DNA of 64,000 nt from Actinomadura sp. NBRC 104412 (GTDB taxonomy: Bacteria; Actinomycetota; Actinomycetes; Streptosporangiales; Streptosporangiaceae): positions 62,001 through 126,000 of the forward strand of contig NZ_BSTM01000012.1 of the NCBI RefSeq assembly GCF_030269515.1, read 5' to 3'. The notes under the pieces are model-generated. The model ran no database searches, was not told the DNA's origin, and worked only from the letters and a program-made list of their open reading frames with translations. A program made the translations under genes and the position numbers. This document shows, in pieces, positions 16,086 to 25,095 of the stretch. Position 1 is the stretch's first letter. The number at the start of each line of letters is the position of its first letter.

Positions 16086-19000
16086 ATGCGCGTTCGCATC
16101 CTCGGTCCTCTCCAGGTGGAGGCCGATGGTGCCATCGTGCGCATCGGCGGCCTGCGCCTGCGCGCGCTACTGGCCCGCCTCGCCTTGGACGCGGGGCGGC
16201 CGGTCCCGCAGGAGTCCTTGTGCCAGGCGCTCTGGCCCGAGGAGGCCCCGGAGAACCCGTCCCACGCGCTGCACTCGCTCGTCACACGCCTGCGCCGCGC
16301 CCTGCCCGAGGGCTCCCTGGTGCTGCGCTCAGAGGGGTACTGCCTGGACGTGCCGTCTGCCGCCGTGGACGCGGCGTGCTTTGAGCAGCTCGCAGGGCAG
16401 GGCCGCCAGGCGTTCCGTGACGGCCGCTTGCGCGAGGCGTCCGTCCACCTGCGTGAAGCCCTGGGGCTGTGGCGAGGCCCGGCCCTGGCCGATCTGTCCT
16501 CCCGTTTTCCGTACGCCGCCAACACCGCCGTACGGCTTGAAGAGCTGCGCCTGAACGTCCTGGAAGACCGCATCGACGCAGACCTCAAGCTTGGGGCCGA
16601 CCCCGCCTCCCTGGCGGCCGAGCTCGACGAGCTGACGGCCGCGCACCCGTTCCGTGAACGGCTGCGCGGCCTGCTCATCAACGCCCTGCACCTCGACGGC
16701 AGGCAGCCCGAAGCCTTCACCGCCTATGAGCACTACAGGCGCTTCCTGGCCGACGAGCTGGGCACCGACCCGGGTCCCGACCTCCAAGACCTCCACCTGG
16801 CCGTCCTGCGAGGGACGAGATCGCCGCGAGGCAACCTGCGCGCACCCTTGACCAGCTTCATCGGCCGCGAGCGCGAGCAGGCGCGGCTACGCGGGCTCCT
16901 GGCCGAGAACCGCCTCGTCACCCTCGTCGGCCCCGGCGGCGTGGGCAAGACCCGCCTCGCCACATCGACGGTCACCGAGGGCTGGTTCGTCGACCTCGCC
17001 CCCGTGAGCGACCCCGAGGAGGTTCCCCGGGCGGTCGCCGCAGCCCTGGAGCTCCACGAATCACACCGTCCCGGCACCCTCATCGACCGCCTGACCGAAG
17101 CCCTCGGCTCCTCCCGCACCCTGCTCATCCTGGACAACTGCGAGCACGTGATCGGCGCCGCCGCGCGGCTGGCCGACGACCTGCTGGGCCGCTGCCCGTC
17201 CCTGACGATCCTCGCGACCAGCCGCGAACCCCTGGCCATCACGGGTGAGGCCCTGCTTCCCGTACCGCCCCTGGGCGAGGACTCGGCCGTCCGCCTCTTC
17301 CTGGACAGGGCACGCGCGGCCCAACCCGGCTTTCGCCCGGACCCACGGGTGGCCGCCATCTGCAGCCGCCTGGACGGCCTGCCCCTGGCCATCGAACTGG
17401 CCGCCGCGCGCCTTCGCTCCATGCCCCTGGACCACCTGGCCGCCCGCCTGGACGACCGCTTCCGCGTCCTGACGAACGGGAGCCGCACGGCCCTGCCCCG
17501 CCACCAGACCCTTCGCGGTGTGGTCGCCTGGAGCTGGGACCTCCTCAACGACACCGAACGCGACGCGGCCGAACGCCTGGCCGTCTTCCCCGCCACCTTC
17601 GCGGCCGAACACGCCGGGACACCGCTGGAGATCCTGGACGCCTTGGTCGAGAAGTCCCTGCTCCAGTTGGACGGCACCCGCTACCGGATGCTCGACACCA
17701 TCCGCGAGTACGGCCTCGAACGCCTGACCGAGACCGGCCGCCTGGAACCGGCCCGACACGCTTTTCTCGCCCGCTTCCTGGACCTGGCCGAGCAGGCCGA
17801 ACCCCACCTGCGCGGCCCCGGCCAACTGCGCTGGCTCTCCCGCCTGAACGCCGAACGCGACAACCTCGTGGCGGCCCTGCGTCACGCCTGCGACTCGGGC
17901 GACACCGGCTCCGCCGTCCGCCTCGCCGCCGCGCTCAGCCCGTACTGGACGATCCAGGGCGACCACACGGAGGCGACGCACCGCCTGCGTACCGTCCTGT
18001 CCATGCCCGGCGAGGCCCCGGCCCGCCCGAAGGCCCTCTTCGGCCTCCTCCTCAACGCCACCTTCGCGGGAGAGCTCTCCGAGATCCCCGCCGGCGGGCC
18101 TCCCGCCGAAGGCCCCCTCGCCGCGCACGTCCAGGCGCTGAGCCGCCTCGGAACCGATGACATGCCCGCGGGCCTGCGAGCCCTGGAACCGTACCTCGTG
18201 CACCCCGACGCCTGGACCCGCGCGATGACCTGGCTCATCCGCTCGTTCCTGAACGGCGCGTCGAACGGCTCCGCCGTCGGCTCACCCGTCGGCTCCTCCG
18301 TTCAGGCCCGCCGTGACCTGTCCGAGGCCGTCACCGCCTTCCGCCGCTCAGGCGACCGCTGGGGCCTGTCGGTCTCCCTGGCCTCGGCGGCCTTCGCCGC
18401 GTCGGCGACCGGCGACTTCGACGCCGCCGCGACCGCACTGGAGGAATCCACCCGGGTCGCCGCCGAGCTGGGCCCCGACAACCAGCAGCGCATCTGGCTG
18501 GCCATGATCCGCGTCCACACGGGCGATCTGGAGAAGGCCGAGAGCGAGCTGCGCGCCGTGATGGCCGACGCGACCTCGGCCGACCACACGACCCTCGCCC
18601 GCCTCGTCCTGGCCGACCTGGCCCGTCACAGGGGTGAACTGGACGAAGCAGCCCACCACCTGAGCCTGGCCAACCCGACAGACGTCCCGTCCCAGGTTCT
18701 CTTCCTCTCGTCCCAAGGCCACCTGGACGTCGCCAGGGGAGACCTGGACGCAGCCGAAGACCACCTGACCCAAGCCCTCTCCCTGGCCGCCACCATGCCC
18801 GACATGCCCATGGTCGCCGTACTGACGGTCGGCCTGGCCCATCTGCTCCACCGCCAAGGCGCCGCGACCCCCGCCGCCGAACTCCTCGGCGCCGCCCACG
18901 CCCTCCGAGGCGGCCCCGACACCCGCCACCCGGACGTCCGAAGCCTCACAGACGCCCTGCGCGGCACCTTGGGACCGGGTTTCGAGGCCGCCTACGACAA

Positions 19001-19088
19001 GGGCCGTTCCCATCCGGCCCCGCTCGACCTGGTCACCGGCCTGCGGCTCTCGCCGGAGTCGGGGCCGACCGCCCGGTCAAGGTCGTAG
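16086..19088 (+). CDS. AfsR/SARP-family transcriptional regulator
   Basis: A 1000-residue regulator. Residues 1-90 form the OmpR-like winged-helix DNA-binding domain (MRVRILGPLQVEADG, NPSHALHSLVTRLRRAL). Residues 95-240 are the bacterial transcriptional activation domain, with HYRRFLADELGTDPGPDLQ. A STAND/NB-ARC ATPase follows, with P-loop GPGGVGKTRLA near 282 and LLILDNCEHV as Walker B. TPR-like helices fill the C-terminal ~400 residues. Such proteins activate secondary-metabolism or stress genes. Its target may be the YHS fusion just upstream or genes elsewhere. Its 3' end overlaps the convergent oxidoreductase gene by 12 bp. Confidence 0.9.
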   Translation: MRVRILGPLQVEADGAIVRIGGLRLRALLARLALDAGRPVPQESLCQALWPEEAPENPSHALHSLVTRLRRALPEGSLVLRSEGYCLDVPSAAVDAACFEQLAGQGRQAFRDGRLREASVHLREALGLWRGPALADLSSRFPYAANTAVRLEELRLNVLEDRIDADLKLGADPASLAAELDELTAAHPFRERLRGLLINALHLDGRQPEAFTAYEHYRRFLADELGTDPGPDLQDLHLAVLRGTRSPRGNLRAPLTSFIGREREQARLRGLLAENRLVTLVGPGGVGKTRLATSTVTEGWFVDLAPVSDPEEVPRAVAAALELHESHRPGTLIDRLTEALGSSRTLLILDNCEHVIGAAARLADDLLGRCPSLTILATSREPLAITGEALLPVPPLGEDSAVRLFLDRARAAQPGFRPDPRVAAICSRLDGLPLAIELAAARLRSMPLDHLAARLDDRFRVLTNGSRTALPRHQTLRGVVAWSWDLLNDTERDAAERLAVFPATFAAEHAGTPLEILDALVEKSLLQLDGTRYRMLDTIREYGLERLTETGRLEPARHAFLARFLDLAEQAEPHLRGPGQLRWLSRLNAERDNLVAALRHACDSGDTGSAVRLAAALSPYWTIQGDHTEATHRLRTVLSMPGEAPARPKALFGLLLNATFAGELSEIPAGGPPAEGPLAAHVQALSRLGTDDMPAGLRALEPYLVHPDAWTRAMTWLIRSFLNGASNGSAVGSPVGSSVQARRDLSEAVTAFRRSGDRWGLSVSLASAAFAASATGDFDAAATALEESTRVAAELGPDNQQRIWLAMIRVHTGDLEKAESELRAVMADATSADHTTLARLVLADLARHRGELDEAAHHLSLANPTDVPSQVLFLSSQGHLDVARGDLDAAEDHLTQALSLAATMPDMPMVAVLTVGLAHLLHRQGAATPAAELLGAAHALRGGPDTRHPDVRSLTDALRGTLGPGFEAAYDKGRSHPAPLDLVTGLRLSPESGPTARSRS

Positions 19089-19952
19089 GAGTTCGGTGAT
19101 GCGGATGAAGCCGTCCGTGCCGTGGCCCATCCCGATGACGCGGCGGGCCAGGCCCTCGGCGGCCCGCATGACGCTCGCGTCGATCCCGTGGGACTCGGAC
19201 GCGTGGATGACGTGGGCCATCGACGACGCCGCCGAGGTGATCGGGTTGCTCGCGTCGGAGTAGTCCCCGCCGTCCACGCCCGCCGCCAGCTCCTCGAAGA
19301 TCGGCGGCAGGATGGCGCCGATGCCCTTGGCGAACGGGACCAGCTCGCGTGCGGTGACCCCCTCCGCCTTCGCCAGCGCGAGGGCGTGCGCGTAGCCCGC
19401 CATCGCCGTCCAGAAGACGTCCAGCAGCGCGAGGTCGTACGCGGCGGCCCGGCCGATGTCCTCGCCCAGATGGGTGTGGGTGCCGCCCAGCGCCTCCAGC
19501 ACCGGCAGGTGCCTCTGGTAGAGCTCCTTCGGGCCGCTGTGGATGAACACCGCGTCGGGCGTCCCGATGGTGACGACCGGCGTCATGATCGCGCCGTCCA
19601 GGTAACGGATGCCGTGGCCGGACGCCCATGCGGCGGTGTCACGGGCCCGTTCGGGCGTGTCGGCCGTCAGGTTCACCAACGTGCGCCCCTTGAGTGCCCC
19701 GGCCACCGCGTCCCGCCGCAGTATCGAATCCGACGCGTCGTAGTTCACCACGCAGACCACGGTCAGGTCGCTCGCCGCGACCGCCTCCTCGGCCGAACCG
19801 GCGCGGATCGCGCCTCGCTCTATGAGCTCCCCGTCCCGGCCCGGAGTCCGGTTCCAGACGGTGGTCCGCAGACCGGCGTCCACGAACGCGCCCGCCAACG
19901 CACGTCCCATGGGTCCAAGACCGATGACGGTGACGGCAGACTGTTCAGACAT
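19077..19952 (-). CDS. Imine reductase-type NADP-dependent oxidoreductase
   Basis: A 291-residue protein of the beta-hydroxyacid dehydrogenase/imine reductase superfamily. The Rossmann motif GLGPMGRALA with the NRT segment (TVWNRTPGR) indicates NADPH. The C-terminal half (GGTHTHLGEDIGRAAAYDLALLD, and a GDYSDASNPITSA segment) is the helical dimerisation part that builds the active site. Imine reductases and some hydroxyacid dehydrogenases share this layout, so the substrate is open. ATG 19952 lies just before the Rossmann fold; a 17-residue extension is possible but would run into the divergent regulator. It is paired with an HxlR regulator, probably its repressor. Confidence 0.85.
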   Translation of the reverse strand: MSEQSAVTVIGLGPMGRALAGAFVDAGLRTTVWNRTPGRDGELIERGAIRAGSAEEAVAASDLTVVCVVNYDASDSILRRDAVAGALKGRTLVNLTADTPERARDTAAWASGHGIRYLDGAIMTPVVTIGTPDAVFIHSGPKELYQRHLPVLEALGGTHTHLGEDIGRAAAYDLALLDVFWTAMAGYAHALALAKAEGVTARELVPFAKGIGAILPPIFEELAAGVDGGDYSDASNPITSAASSMAHVIHASESHGIDASVMRAAEGLARRVIGMGHGTDGFIRITELLRP

Positions 19953-19992
19953 AGCTTGACCCCCAACAGACTCGATGAACACGGGGACGGTG

Positions 19993-20337
19993 ATGACGCG
20001 CAAACTCGCTCAGAACACCAACGTCTGCGGGGTGACCGCCGCGATCGCCGTGATCGATGGCAAGTGGAAGACCACCCTGCTCTGGCTCCTGGAGGGCCGT
20101 CCGTACCGCCCCGGCGAGCTACGCCGGCGGATCCCGGGCATCAGCGAGAAGGTGCTGACTCAGGCGCTCCGCGAAATGGAGGACGACGGCCTGGTCCACC
20201 GCGAGGTACACGAGGGGCTACCGCTCAAGACGGTGTACTCCCTCACCGATTTCGGCCGCGACCTCGCCGAGGCGCTGACACCCCTTTCCGACTGGGGCCA
20301 CCGCCGCCTCGAAAAACTGGCCCAGCGGGTTTCCTGA
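19993..20337 (+). CDS. HxlR-family winged-helix regulator
   Basis: A 114-residue HxlR-type protein with VCGVTAAIAVIDGKWKTTLLWLLEG as its start (the DGKWK core and preceding Cys are family features), then RPGELRRRIPGISEKVLTQALREMEDDGLVHR as winged helix and VYSLTDFGRDLAEAL near the end. HxlR proteins usually control an adjacent divergent redox gene and some sense electrophiles through the N-terminal Cys. ATG 19993 has GGGGACGG upstream; ATG 19975 is possible but has no ribosome site. The 40-bp gap to the oxidoreductase start leaves little room, so both promoters probably overlap its binding site. Confidence 0.88.
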   Translation: MTRKLAQNTNVCGVTAAIAVIDGKWKTTLLWLLEGRPYRPGELRRRIPGISEKVLTQALREMEDDGLVHREVHEGLPLKTVYSLTDFGRDLAEALTPLSDWGHRRLEKLAQRVS

Positions 20338-20411
20338 ACGCGCGTCACCTCCGTTCCGGCGGTCCCCTGACCGCCACCACCAGCCTCGCCCGATGACCGT
20401 GCCTAGCCAAG

Positions 20412-20431
20412 TACCCACAAAAAGGTGGGTA
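20412..20431. repeat. Inverted repeat between convergent genes
   Basis: TACCCAC (20412-20418) and GTGGGTA (20425-20431) form a perfect 7-bp inverted repeat around an AAAAAG loop. It lies 75 bp past the HxlR stop and 38 bp before the stop of the convergent HEXXH gene. It could be a small terminator or a regulator site; HxlR-type sites are often such GTAC-rich palindromes, but the position after the gene is odd. Confidence 0.4.
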
Positions 20432-20469
20432 TCGCGGGACACGGAGAACCCGCTGTTCGATTCACCGCG

Positions 20470-21585
20470 TCATTCGAGGACGGATCGGTGGAAGCGCTCT
20501 TGTAGGAGGCGCCGGCTGCGGTCCTCCAGCTCCTTGAGCAGGACCGGAACGGTGTGCGGGGCCGTGAGGGCGGCACTGAGGACCTCCTCCAGGTCGCGGG
20601 CGAGTGCCGGGAGGTCGAGGAGTTCGGCCGCTCTCAGGCTGGTGATGGTGCCGCGGCGGAGGCTCTGCGGGCTGGGGGACGTGACGACCTGCCATAGGTA
20701 GGCGGCCTGGAGGCGATTGAGAGGGTGGCCCGGGTATGCGATCGATTGGGTCCAGGTCGCCAGGACGTCGGACAGGACGAAGGTGATGTCGAACGTTCGC
20801 CGGCTCGGATCCCCTTCGCCCTTGGCCAGGCGGTCCCAGGCGCCCAGGTGGTGCCGGGTGGGCAGGCCGTGGCTGAAGGCGTCGGCGGGGTCGTGGCCCG
20901 TACGTTCCAGGGCTTGCAGGGCAGGCGACGCGGCGTTGAGTTCCAGGGTGTGAGCGGCTTCGTGCACAAGGAAAAGGTCCCGGGCTTGGTCTTCTCGGTT
21001 GCCTGGGAGCTGCCGTAGGAGGGCGGCTGCGTAGCGTTGGGCGGGGGTCAGCCCCGGTGCGTTGTCGCCGTGTTCCGCCAGCCAGTCCCAGCCTGCGGCT
21101 ACCACGGCGATGGAGGTCGGTTGGTAATAGAAGCCCGGGTGGTCGGGGACGCTGAAGGCGTAGTAGCGCCTTGCGGACGCTGAGGCAGCCAGTTCATGGG
21201 CGGCTGTGAACGAGTGCCCGTGACGGTGTTCTCGGGCGCCGGGGCGGAAGACGGCGAAGGAACGTTCGTCGGCCCAGGCCACGAGGCCGGTTGTGATGGG
21301 GAGGAGTGCGCGGGGGTCGTGGGTTTGCAGTGGTTCGAGGTCGATGGCCCTCAGCCGTTGGAGGACCCGCGCCAGAGCGGCCTCGCGTTCGGACGGGTGC
21401 GACAGATAGCTGCGGACGGCCTCCATGCCCTCGGTCCACGCCAGCTCGCGTAGGAGGATGTGGGACGGGTCGTCCAGCGGGTGTCCGGTCAGCAGGTCGC
21501 CGGCGGTGACCGACGACAGCGCACGCAGGTGGTCCGCCCGGCCCAGGAGGGTCAGGACGTCGGCGCGCAGAGGTCGTTCGGGCAT
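20470..21585 (-). CDS. Uncharacterised protein with HEXXH motif
   Basis: A 371-residue protein I do not recognise. The central LFLVHEAAHTLELNAAS carries an HEXXH zinc-protease-type motif, and a downstream TFDITFVLSDVLATWTQSIAYPG could hold a third ligand. Other notable segments are RRYYAFSVPDHPGFYYQPTS and ITTGLVAWADERSFAVFRPGARE. There is no signal peptide or membrane segment, so it should be cytoplasmic. ATG 21585 is chosen because AAGGA is well placed upstream; ATG 21594 lies directly against that site. It diverges from purC. Metallopeptidase activity is suggested only by the motif. Confidence 0.75.
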   Translation of the reverse strand: MPERPLRADVLTLLGRADHLRALSSVTAGDLLTGHPLDDPSHILLRELAWTEGMEAVRSYLSHPSEREAALARVLQRLRAIDLEPLQTHDPRALLPITTGLVAWADERSFAVFRPGAREHRHGHSFTAAHELAASASARRYYAFSVPDHPGFYYQPTSIAVVAAGWDWLAEHGDNAPGLTPAQRYAAALLRQLPGNREDQARDLFLVHEAAHTLELNAASPALQALERTGHDPADAFSHGLPTRHHLGAWDRLAKGEGDPSRRTFDITFVLSDVLATWTQSIAYPGHPLNRLQAAYLWQVVTSPSPQSLRRGTITSLRAAELLDLPALARDLEEVLSAALTAPHTVPVLLKELEDRSRRLLQERFHRSVLE

Positions 21586-21743
21586 CGCGCGCATCCTTGA
21601 TCGTTCGGCAACCGGAAGCCTAGTTCCGCACTGTCCGTCCCTGGCGGGAAGGAGGCGTGATCGCGGTGGCCCGCCGTCCCGGGCCGTCACCGGGCGCGGA
21701 TATCGTTCCTGCGTAAGCGGACGGTACTCGGCTGGGGACATTC

Positions 21744-22574
21744 ATGGAACTGGTCCATTCGGGCAAGGTCAGGGACGTGTACGCGGACGGGGACGATCTG
21801 ATCCTCGTCGCCTCGGACCGGGTGAGCGTGTACGACGTGGTGCTGCCCACGCTGATCCCCGACAAGGGGAAGATTCTCACCCGGCTGTCCCTGTGGTGGT
21901 TCGAGCGGCTCAAGGACGTGATCCCCAACCACGTCGTGTCCGCGACCGACGTGCCGGACGAGTGGGCCGGGCGGGCGATCAGATGCCGGCGGCTGTCGAT
22001 GCTGCCGGTGGAGTGGATCGCCCGCGGCTACCTGACGGGCCTCGGGCTCAAGGAGTACCAGAAGAACGGAACCGTGTCCGGCGTCCCGCTGCCACCGGGG
22101 CTGGTGGAGGCGGACCGGCTGCCCGAGCCGATCTTCACCCCGACCACCAAGGCGGCCGAGGGCCACGACGAGTTCATCACCCACGAGGAGGTGGCGGCCG
22201 AGATCGGCGCCGACACCGCCGCGCGTCTCAAGGAGGTCACCCTTGAGATCTACCGCCGGGGCGCGGAGCTCGCCGCCGAACGCGGGATCGTCATCGCCGA
22301 CACCAAGCTGGAGTTCGGCCGCGCCGCCGACGGCACGCTCATGCTGGCGGACGAGGTCCTGACCCCCGACTCCTCGCGGTTCTGGCCCGCGGACGAGTGG
22401 CGGCCCGGACGTCCACAGCACTCCCTCGACAAGCAGTACGTCCGCGACTGGAGCAGCACCCTCGACTGGGACCGCACCCCGCCGGGCCCCGCCATCCCCC
22501 AGGAGATCGTCGACGCCACCCGAGCCCGCTACGTCGAGGTGTACGAACGCCTCACCGGCACCCGCTGGGAATGA
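21744..22574 (+). CDS. purC: Phosphoribosylaminoimidazole-succinocarboxamide synthase
   Basis: A 276-residue SAICAR synthetase of de novo purine synthesis, which joins aspartate to CAIR with ATP. Recognisable segments are HSGKVRDVYADGDDLILVASDRVSVYDVV, cut here into HSGKVRDVYADG and ASDRVSVYDVV, then PVEWIARGYLTGLGLKEYQ, IADTKLEFG, LADEVLTPDSSRFWP and SLDKQYVRDW. Length fits the longer bacterial form. It stands alone, ending at a bidirectional hairpin shared with the convergent PEBP gene. Confidence 0.96.
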   Translation: MELVHSGKVRDVYADGDDLILVASDRVSVYDVVLPTLIPDKGKILTRLSLWWFERLKDVIPNHVVSATDVPDEWAGRAIRCRRLSMLPVEWIARGYLTGLGLKEYQKNGTVSGVPLPPGLVEADRLPEPIFTPTTKAAEGHDEFITHEEVAAEIGADTAARLKEVTLEIYRRGAELAAERGIVIADTKLEFGRAADGTLMLADEVLTPDSSRFWPADEWRPGRPQHSLDKQYVRDWSSTLDWDRTPPGPAIPQEIVDATRARYVEVYERLTGTRWE

Positions 22575-22620
22575 CGGCCGTGCCCTTCACGATCGCCGAT
22601 GACGCGATGCCGCGGAGCGT

Positions 22621-22654
22621 GAGGCGCGCGGCTGACCACAGGGCCGCGCGCCTC
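22621..22654. terminator. Bidirectional hairpin between purC and PEBP gene
   Basis: Perfect 12-bp arms GAGGCGCGCGGC (22621-22632) and GCCGCGCGCCTC (22643-22654) enclose a 10-nt loop. It lies 46 nt after purC and 11 nt past the stop of the convergent gene, so it can terminate both. Confidence 0.7.
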
Positions 22655-22665
22655 CACGGCGCCCG

Positions 22666-23187
22666 TCAGCTCGCGTAGACCGGGACGATGCTCGCCCGCG
22701 CCAAGGTGTGGGCGGTGATGTTGAAGCCGACCACGGCAGGGGACGCGTCCGAGTCGAGGCCCAGGGACTCCACGTCAAGGGCGTGCACGGTGAAGACGTA
22801 GCGGTGCGGGTCGCCGGGCGGCGGGGCCGCACCACCGAACGCCTTGACGCCGTAGTCGTTGCGGGCATGCACGCCGATCTTGCTGTCCTCGGTGCCGGCG
22901 CCGGTGGGCAGCTCGGTGACGTCCACGGGGATGTCGAACAGCGACCAGTGCCAGAACCCGCTGCCGGTGGGCGCGTCCGGGTCGTAGCAGGTCACCGCGA
23001 AGCTCTTGGTCTCCTCGGGGAAACCGGACCAGCTCAGCTGCGGCGACAGGTTCTGGCCGCTGAACCCCCAGTCGTTGAAGACGTGCTTGTTGTCGAGCTG
23101 CTCGCCCTCCGTCACATCGGTGCTGGTGACGGTGAACGAGGGAACCTCGGGCAGGTACTCGTGGGGCAGCGGCGGCTTGCCGGGCAT
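22666..23187 (-). CDS. YbhB/YbcL family PEBP-like protein
   Basis: A 173-residue phosphatidylethanolamine-binding-protein-like (Raf kinase inhibitor-like) protein. The ligand site is visible as CYDPDAPTGSGFWHWSLFDIP and GAAPPPGDPHRYVFTVHALDV. NLSPQLSWSGFPEETKSFAV is also typical. Bacterial members are soluble and their ligand is mostly unknown. ATG 23187 follows GAGGAGG. It is monocistronic and convergent with purC. Confidence 0.92.
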   Translation of the reverse strand: MPGKPPLPHEYLPEVPSFTVTSTDVTEGEQLDNKHVFNDWGFSGQNLSPQLSWSGFPEETKSFAVTCYDPDAPTGSGFWHWSLFDIPVDVTELPTGAGTEDSKIGVHARNDYGVKAFGGAAPPPGDPHRYVFTVHALDVESLGLDSDASPAVVGFNITAHTLARASIVPVYAS

Positions 23188-23242
23188 GGCGGCCTCCTCG
23201 ATGTCGTTTCGATCGGTTCCCCCATACCTATCAGCGCGGCGC

Positions 23243-24148
23243 TCAGGTCTTCACGGCTCCCATCGTGAAACCCGTGACGAACCGATCCAGGAACAGGTTG
23301 AACAGCAACGCGATCGGCACCGCCATGATCACCGTGGCGGCCTGGAGGGACTGCCAGAAGAACACGTCCCCCCGGATCAACTGGGTCGGGACGCCCGTGC
23401 TCACCACCATCTTCGGGCTCGCGGACACGAACGCCAGCGCGTACACGAACTCGCTGGCCGTCAGCGTGAACGCGAACACCACCACCGCGACGATGCCGGG
23501 GAAGATCAGGGGCAGCACGGTGCGGGCGAACGCCCCCAGTCGGCTGTGGCCGTCCACCATCGCCTGCTCCTCCACGTCCTTCGGGACGGCCTTGAGGAAC
23601 CCGATCAGCAGCCACACCGAGACCGGCACGGTGATGGTCGGGTAGACGACGACCATCGACCAGATCGAGTCCTCCAGCCCGAGCGCGACCACCACCCGGG
23701 TGAGGGACAGGAACAACAGGGACGGCGGCACCAGGTACACCAGGAAGATCGCGATGCCCATCGGGGTGCCCCACGGCCGGTTCAGCCGGGCCAGGCTGTA
23801 GGCGGCGGGCAACGACAGCGCGAGCGTGAGCAGGACCACCGCCAGCCCCACCACGACCGTGTTCCACACGAACGTCGGGAACGGGGTGTCGAACAGCAGG
23901 TACCGGACGTGGTCGGGCGTTGCGGGCTCGTTGAACAGGAACGGGTTGCTGTTGGGGTTGTACAGGTCGCGGTTCTGCTTGAACGCGCTGACCAGGCTCC
24001 ACAGGAACGGCAGCGCGCACACCAGGGCCGCCAGCACCGCCGACCCGTACACGCCGACGCGCGAGGCGACGTGCCGCCGCGCGTACTTCCTCCGCAGCCG
24101 CGCCGCCTCGACCGAGGCCACGTCCGCCGAATCAGCGACAGCACTCAC
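23243..24148 (-). CDS. Sugar ABC transporter permease, MalG type
   Basis: A 301-residue inner-membrane permease with about six membrane spans. The EAA loop, EEQAMVDGHSRLGAFARTVLPLIFPGI, contacts the ATPase. The ending (LFNLFLDRFVTGFTMGAVKT) is that of the MalG/UgpE class. GTG 24148 overlaps the stop of the preceding permease gene as GTGA, so translation is coupled. It completes a four-gene importer (binding protein, ATPase, two permeases). Substrate is probably a sugar, inferred only from family. Confidence 0.92.
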   Translation of the reverse strand: MSAVADSADVASVEAARLRRKYARRHVASRVGVYGSAVLAALVCALPFLWSLVSAFKQNRDLYNPNSNPFLFNEPATPDHVRYLLFDTPFPTFVWNTVVVGLAVVLLTLALSLPAAYSLARLNRPWGTPMGIAIFLVYLVPPSLLFLSLTRVVVALGLEDSIWSMVVVYPTITVPVSVWLLIGFLKAVPKDVEEQAMVDGHSRLGAFARTVLPLIFPGIVAVVVFAFTLTASEFVYALAFVSASPKMVVSTGVPTQLIRGDVFFWQSLQAATVIMAVPIALLFNLFLDRFVTGFTMGAVKT

Positions 24149-25095
24149 GACGCCCCCAGACGGCGTACAGCCCTCAGAATCGCGATGGCGGCGGCGAGGA
24201 GGAGCGGGAACAGGAACAGGGCGATCGCGGCGCCCTGGCCGACGTCGCCGCCCTCGATGCCGCGGAAGTATGCCCAGGACGCCAGCACGTCGGTGGCGTG
24301 CGTGGGACCGCCGCGGGTCAGCACGTAGGAGACCGTCATGTCGGTGAAGGTCAGGATGGCGCCGAACAGCGCGGACACAGCGATCACCGGCATCGTCATC
24401 GGGATGGTGACCTCGAACATCCGCCGCCAGAAACCGGCGCCGTCGATCCGCGCCGCCTCGTCGATGTCGCGGGGGATCGCCACCAGGCCCGCCATCACGA
24501 TCACCGCGGCCAGCGGGGTGAGCCGCCAGACATGGACGGCGATCACCGAGGCCATCGCGGTGCCGGGGCCGCCGAGCCAGACCACGTTGTCGTCGATCAG
24601 CCCGAGATGGCGCAGCACCCAGTCGACCGGGGAGTAGATCGAGTCCAGGAACCACAGCCAGGAGATCGTGGACAGCGCGACCGGGGTGGTCCAGGGCAGC
24701 AGCACCAGGAACCGCACCACCCACTTGCCGCGGAAGTCGGCGACCAGGATGTTCGCCAGGATCTTGCCGAACACCACGATCAGCAGCATCGACACCAGCG
24801 TGAAGACGAGGGTGTTGGTCAGCGCCCGCCAGAACACCCCGTCGTCGAAGATCGCGTCGAAGTTGGCGAACCCGACCCAGTCGAAGGAGGGGTCGCCGGT
24901 GGTCACGTCCGAGAACGCGAACGCGATCGCCAGGACGAACGGCACCCCGACCAGCGCGACGATGTAGACGACGGAGGGCAGCAGCATCGCCCACGCCAGG
25001 AATCCCTCCCGGTCGGCGAGCCCGGCCTTCCGCACCGGGGCGGTCCGATCGACGGGCGGCGCCTCCTTCAGCGTCGTCATGTGCTCGCCGGTCAT
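24145..25095 (-). CDS. Sugar ABC transporter permease, MalF type
   Basis: A 316-residue permease with a cytoplasmic N-terminus and about six spans starting at AWAMLLPSVVYIVALVGVPF. The EAA loop is IDEAARIDGAGFWRRMFEVTIPM. ATG 25095 overlaps the TGA of the ATPase gene (ATGA); ATG 25080 is a possible second start. The 3' end overlaps the next permease. Together the two permeases would form the membrane channel. Confidence 0.92.
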   Translation of the reverse strand: MTGEHMTTLKEAPPVDRTAPVRKAGLADREGFLAWAMLLPSVVYIVALVGVPFVLAIAFAFSDVTTGDPSFDWVGFANFDAIFDDGVFWRALTNTLVFTLVSMLLIVVFGKILANILVADFRGKWVVRFLVLLPWTTPVALSTISWLWFLDSIYSPVDWVLRHLGLIDDNVVWLGGPGTAMASVIAVHVWRLTPLAAVIVMAGLVAIPRDIDEAARIDGAGFWRRMFEVTIPMTMPVIAVSALFGAILTFTDMTVSYVLTRGGPTHATDVLASWAYFRGIEGGDVGQGAAIALFLFPLLLAAAIAILRAVRRLGAS

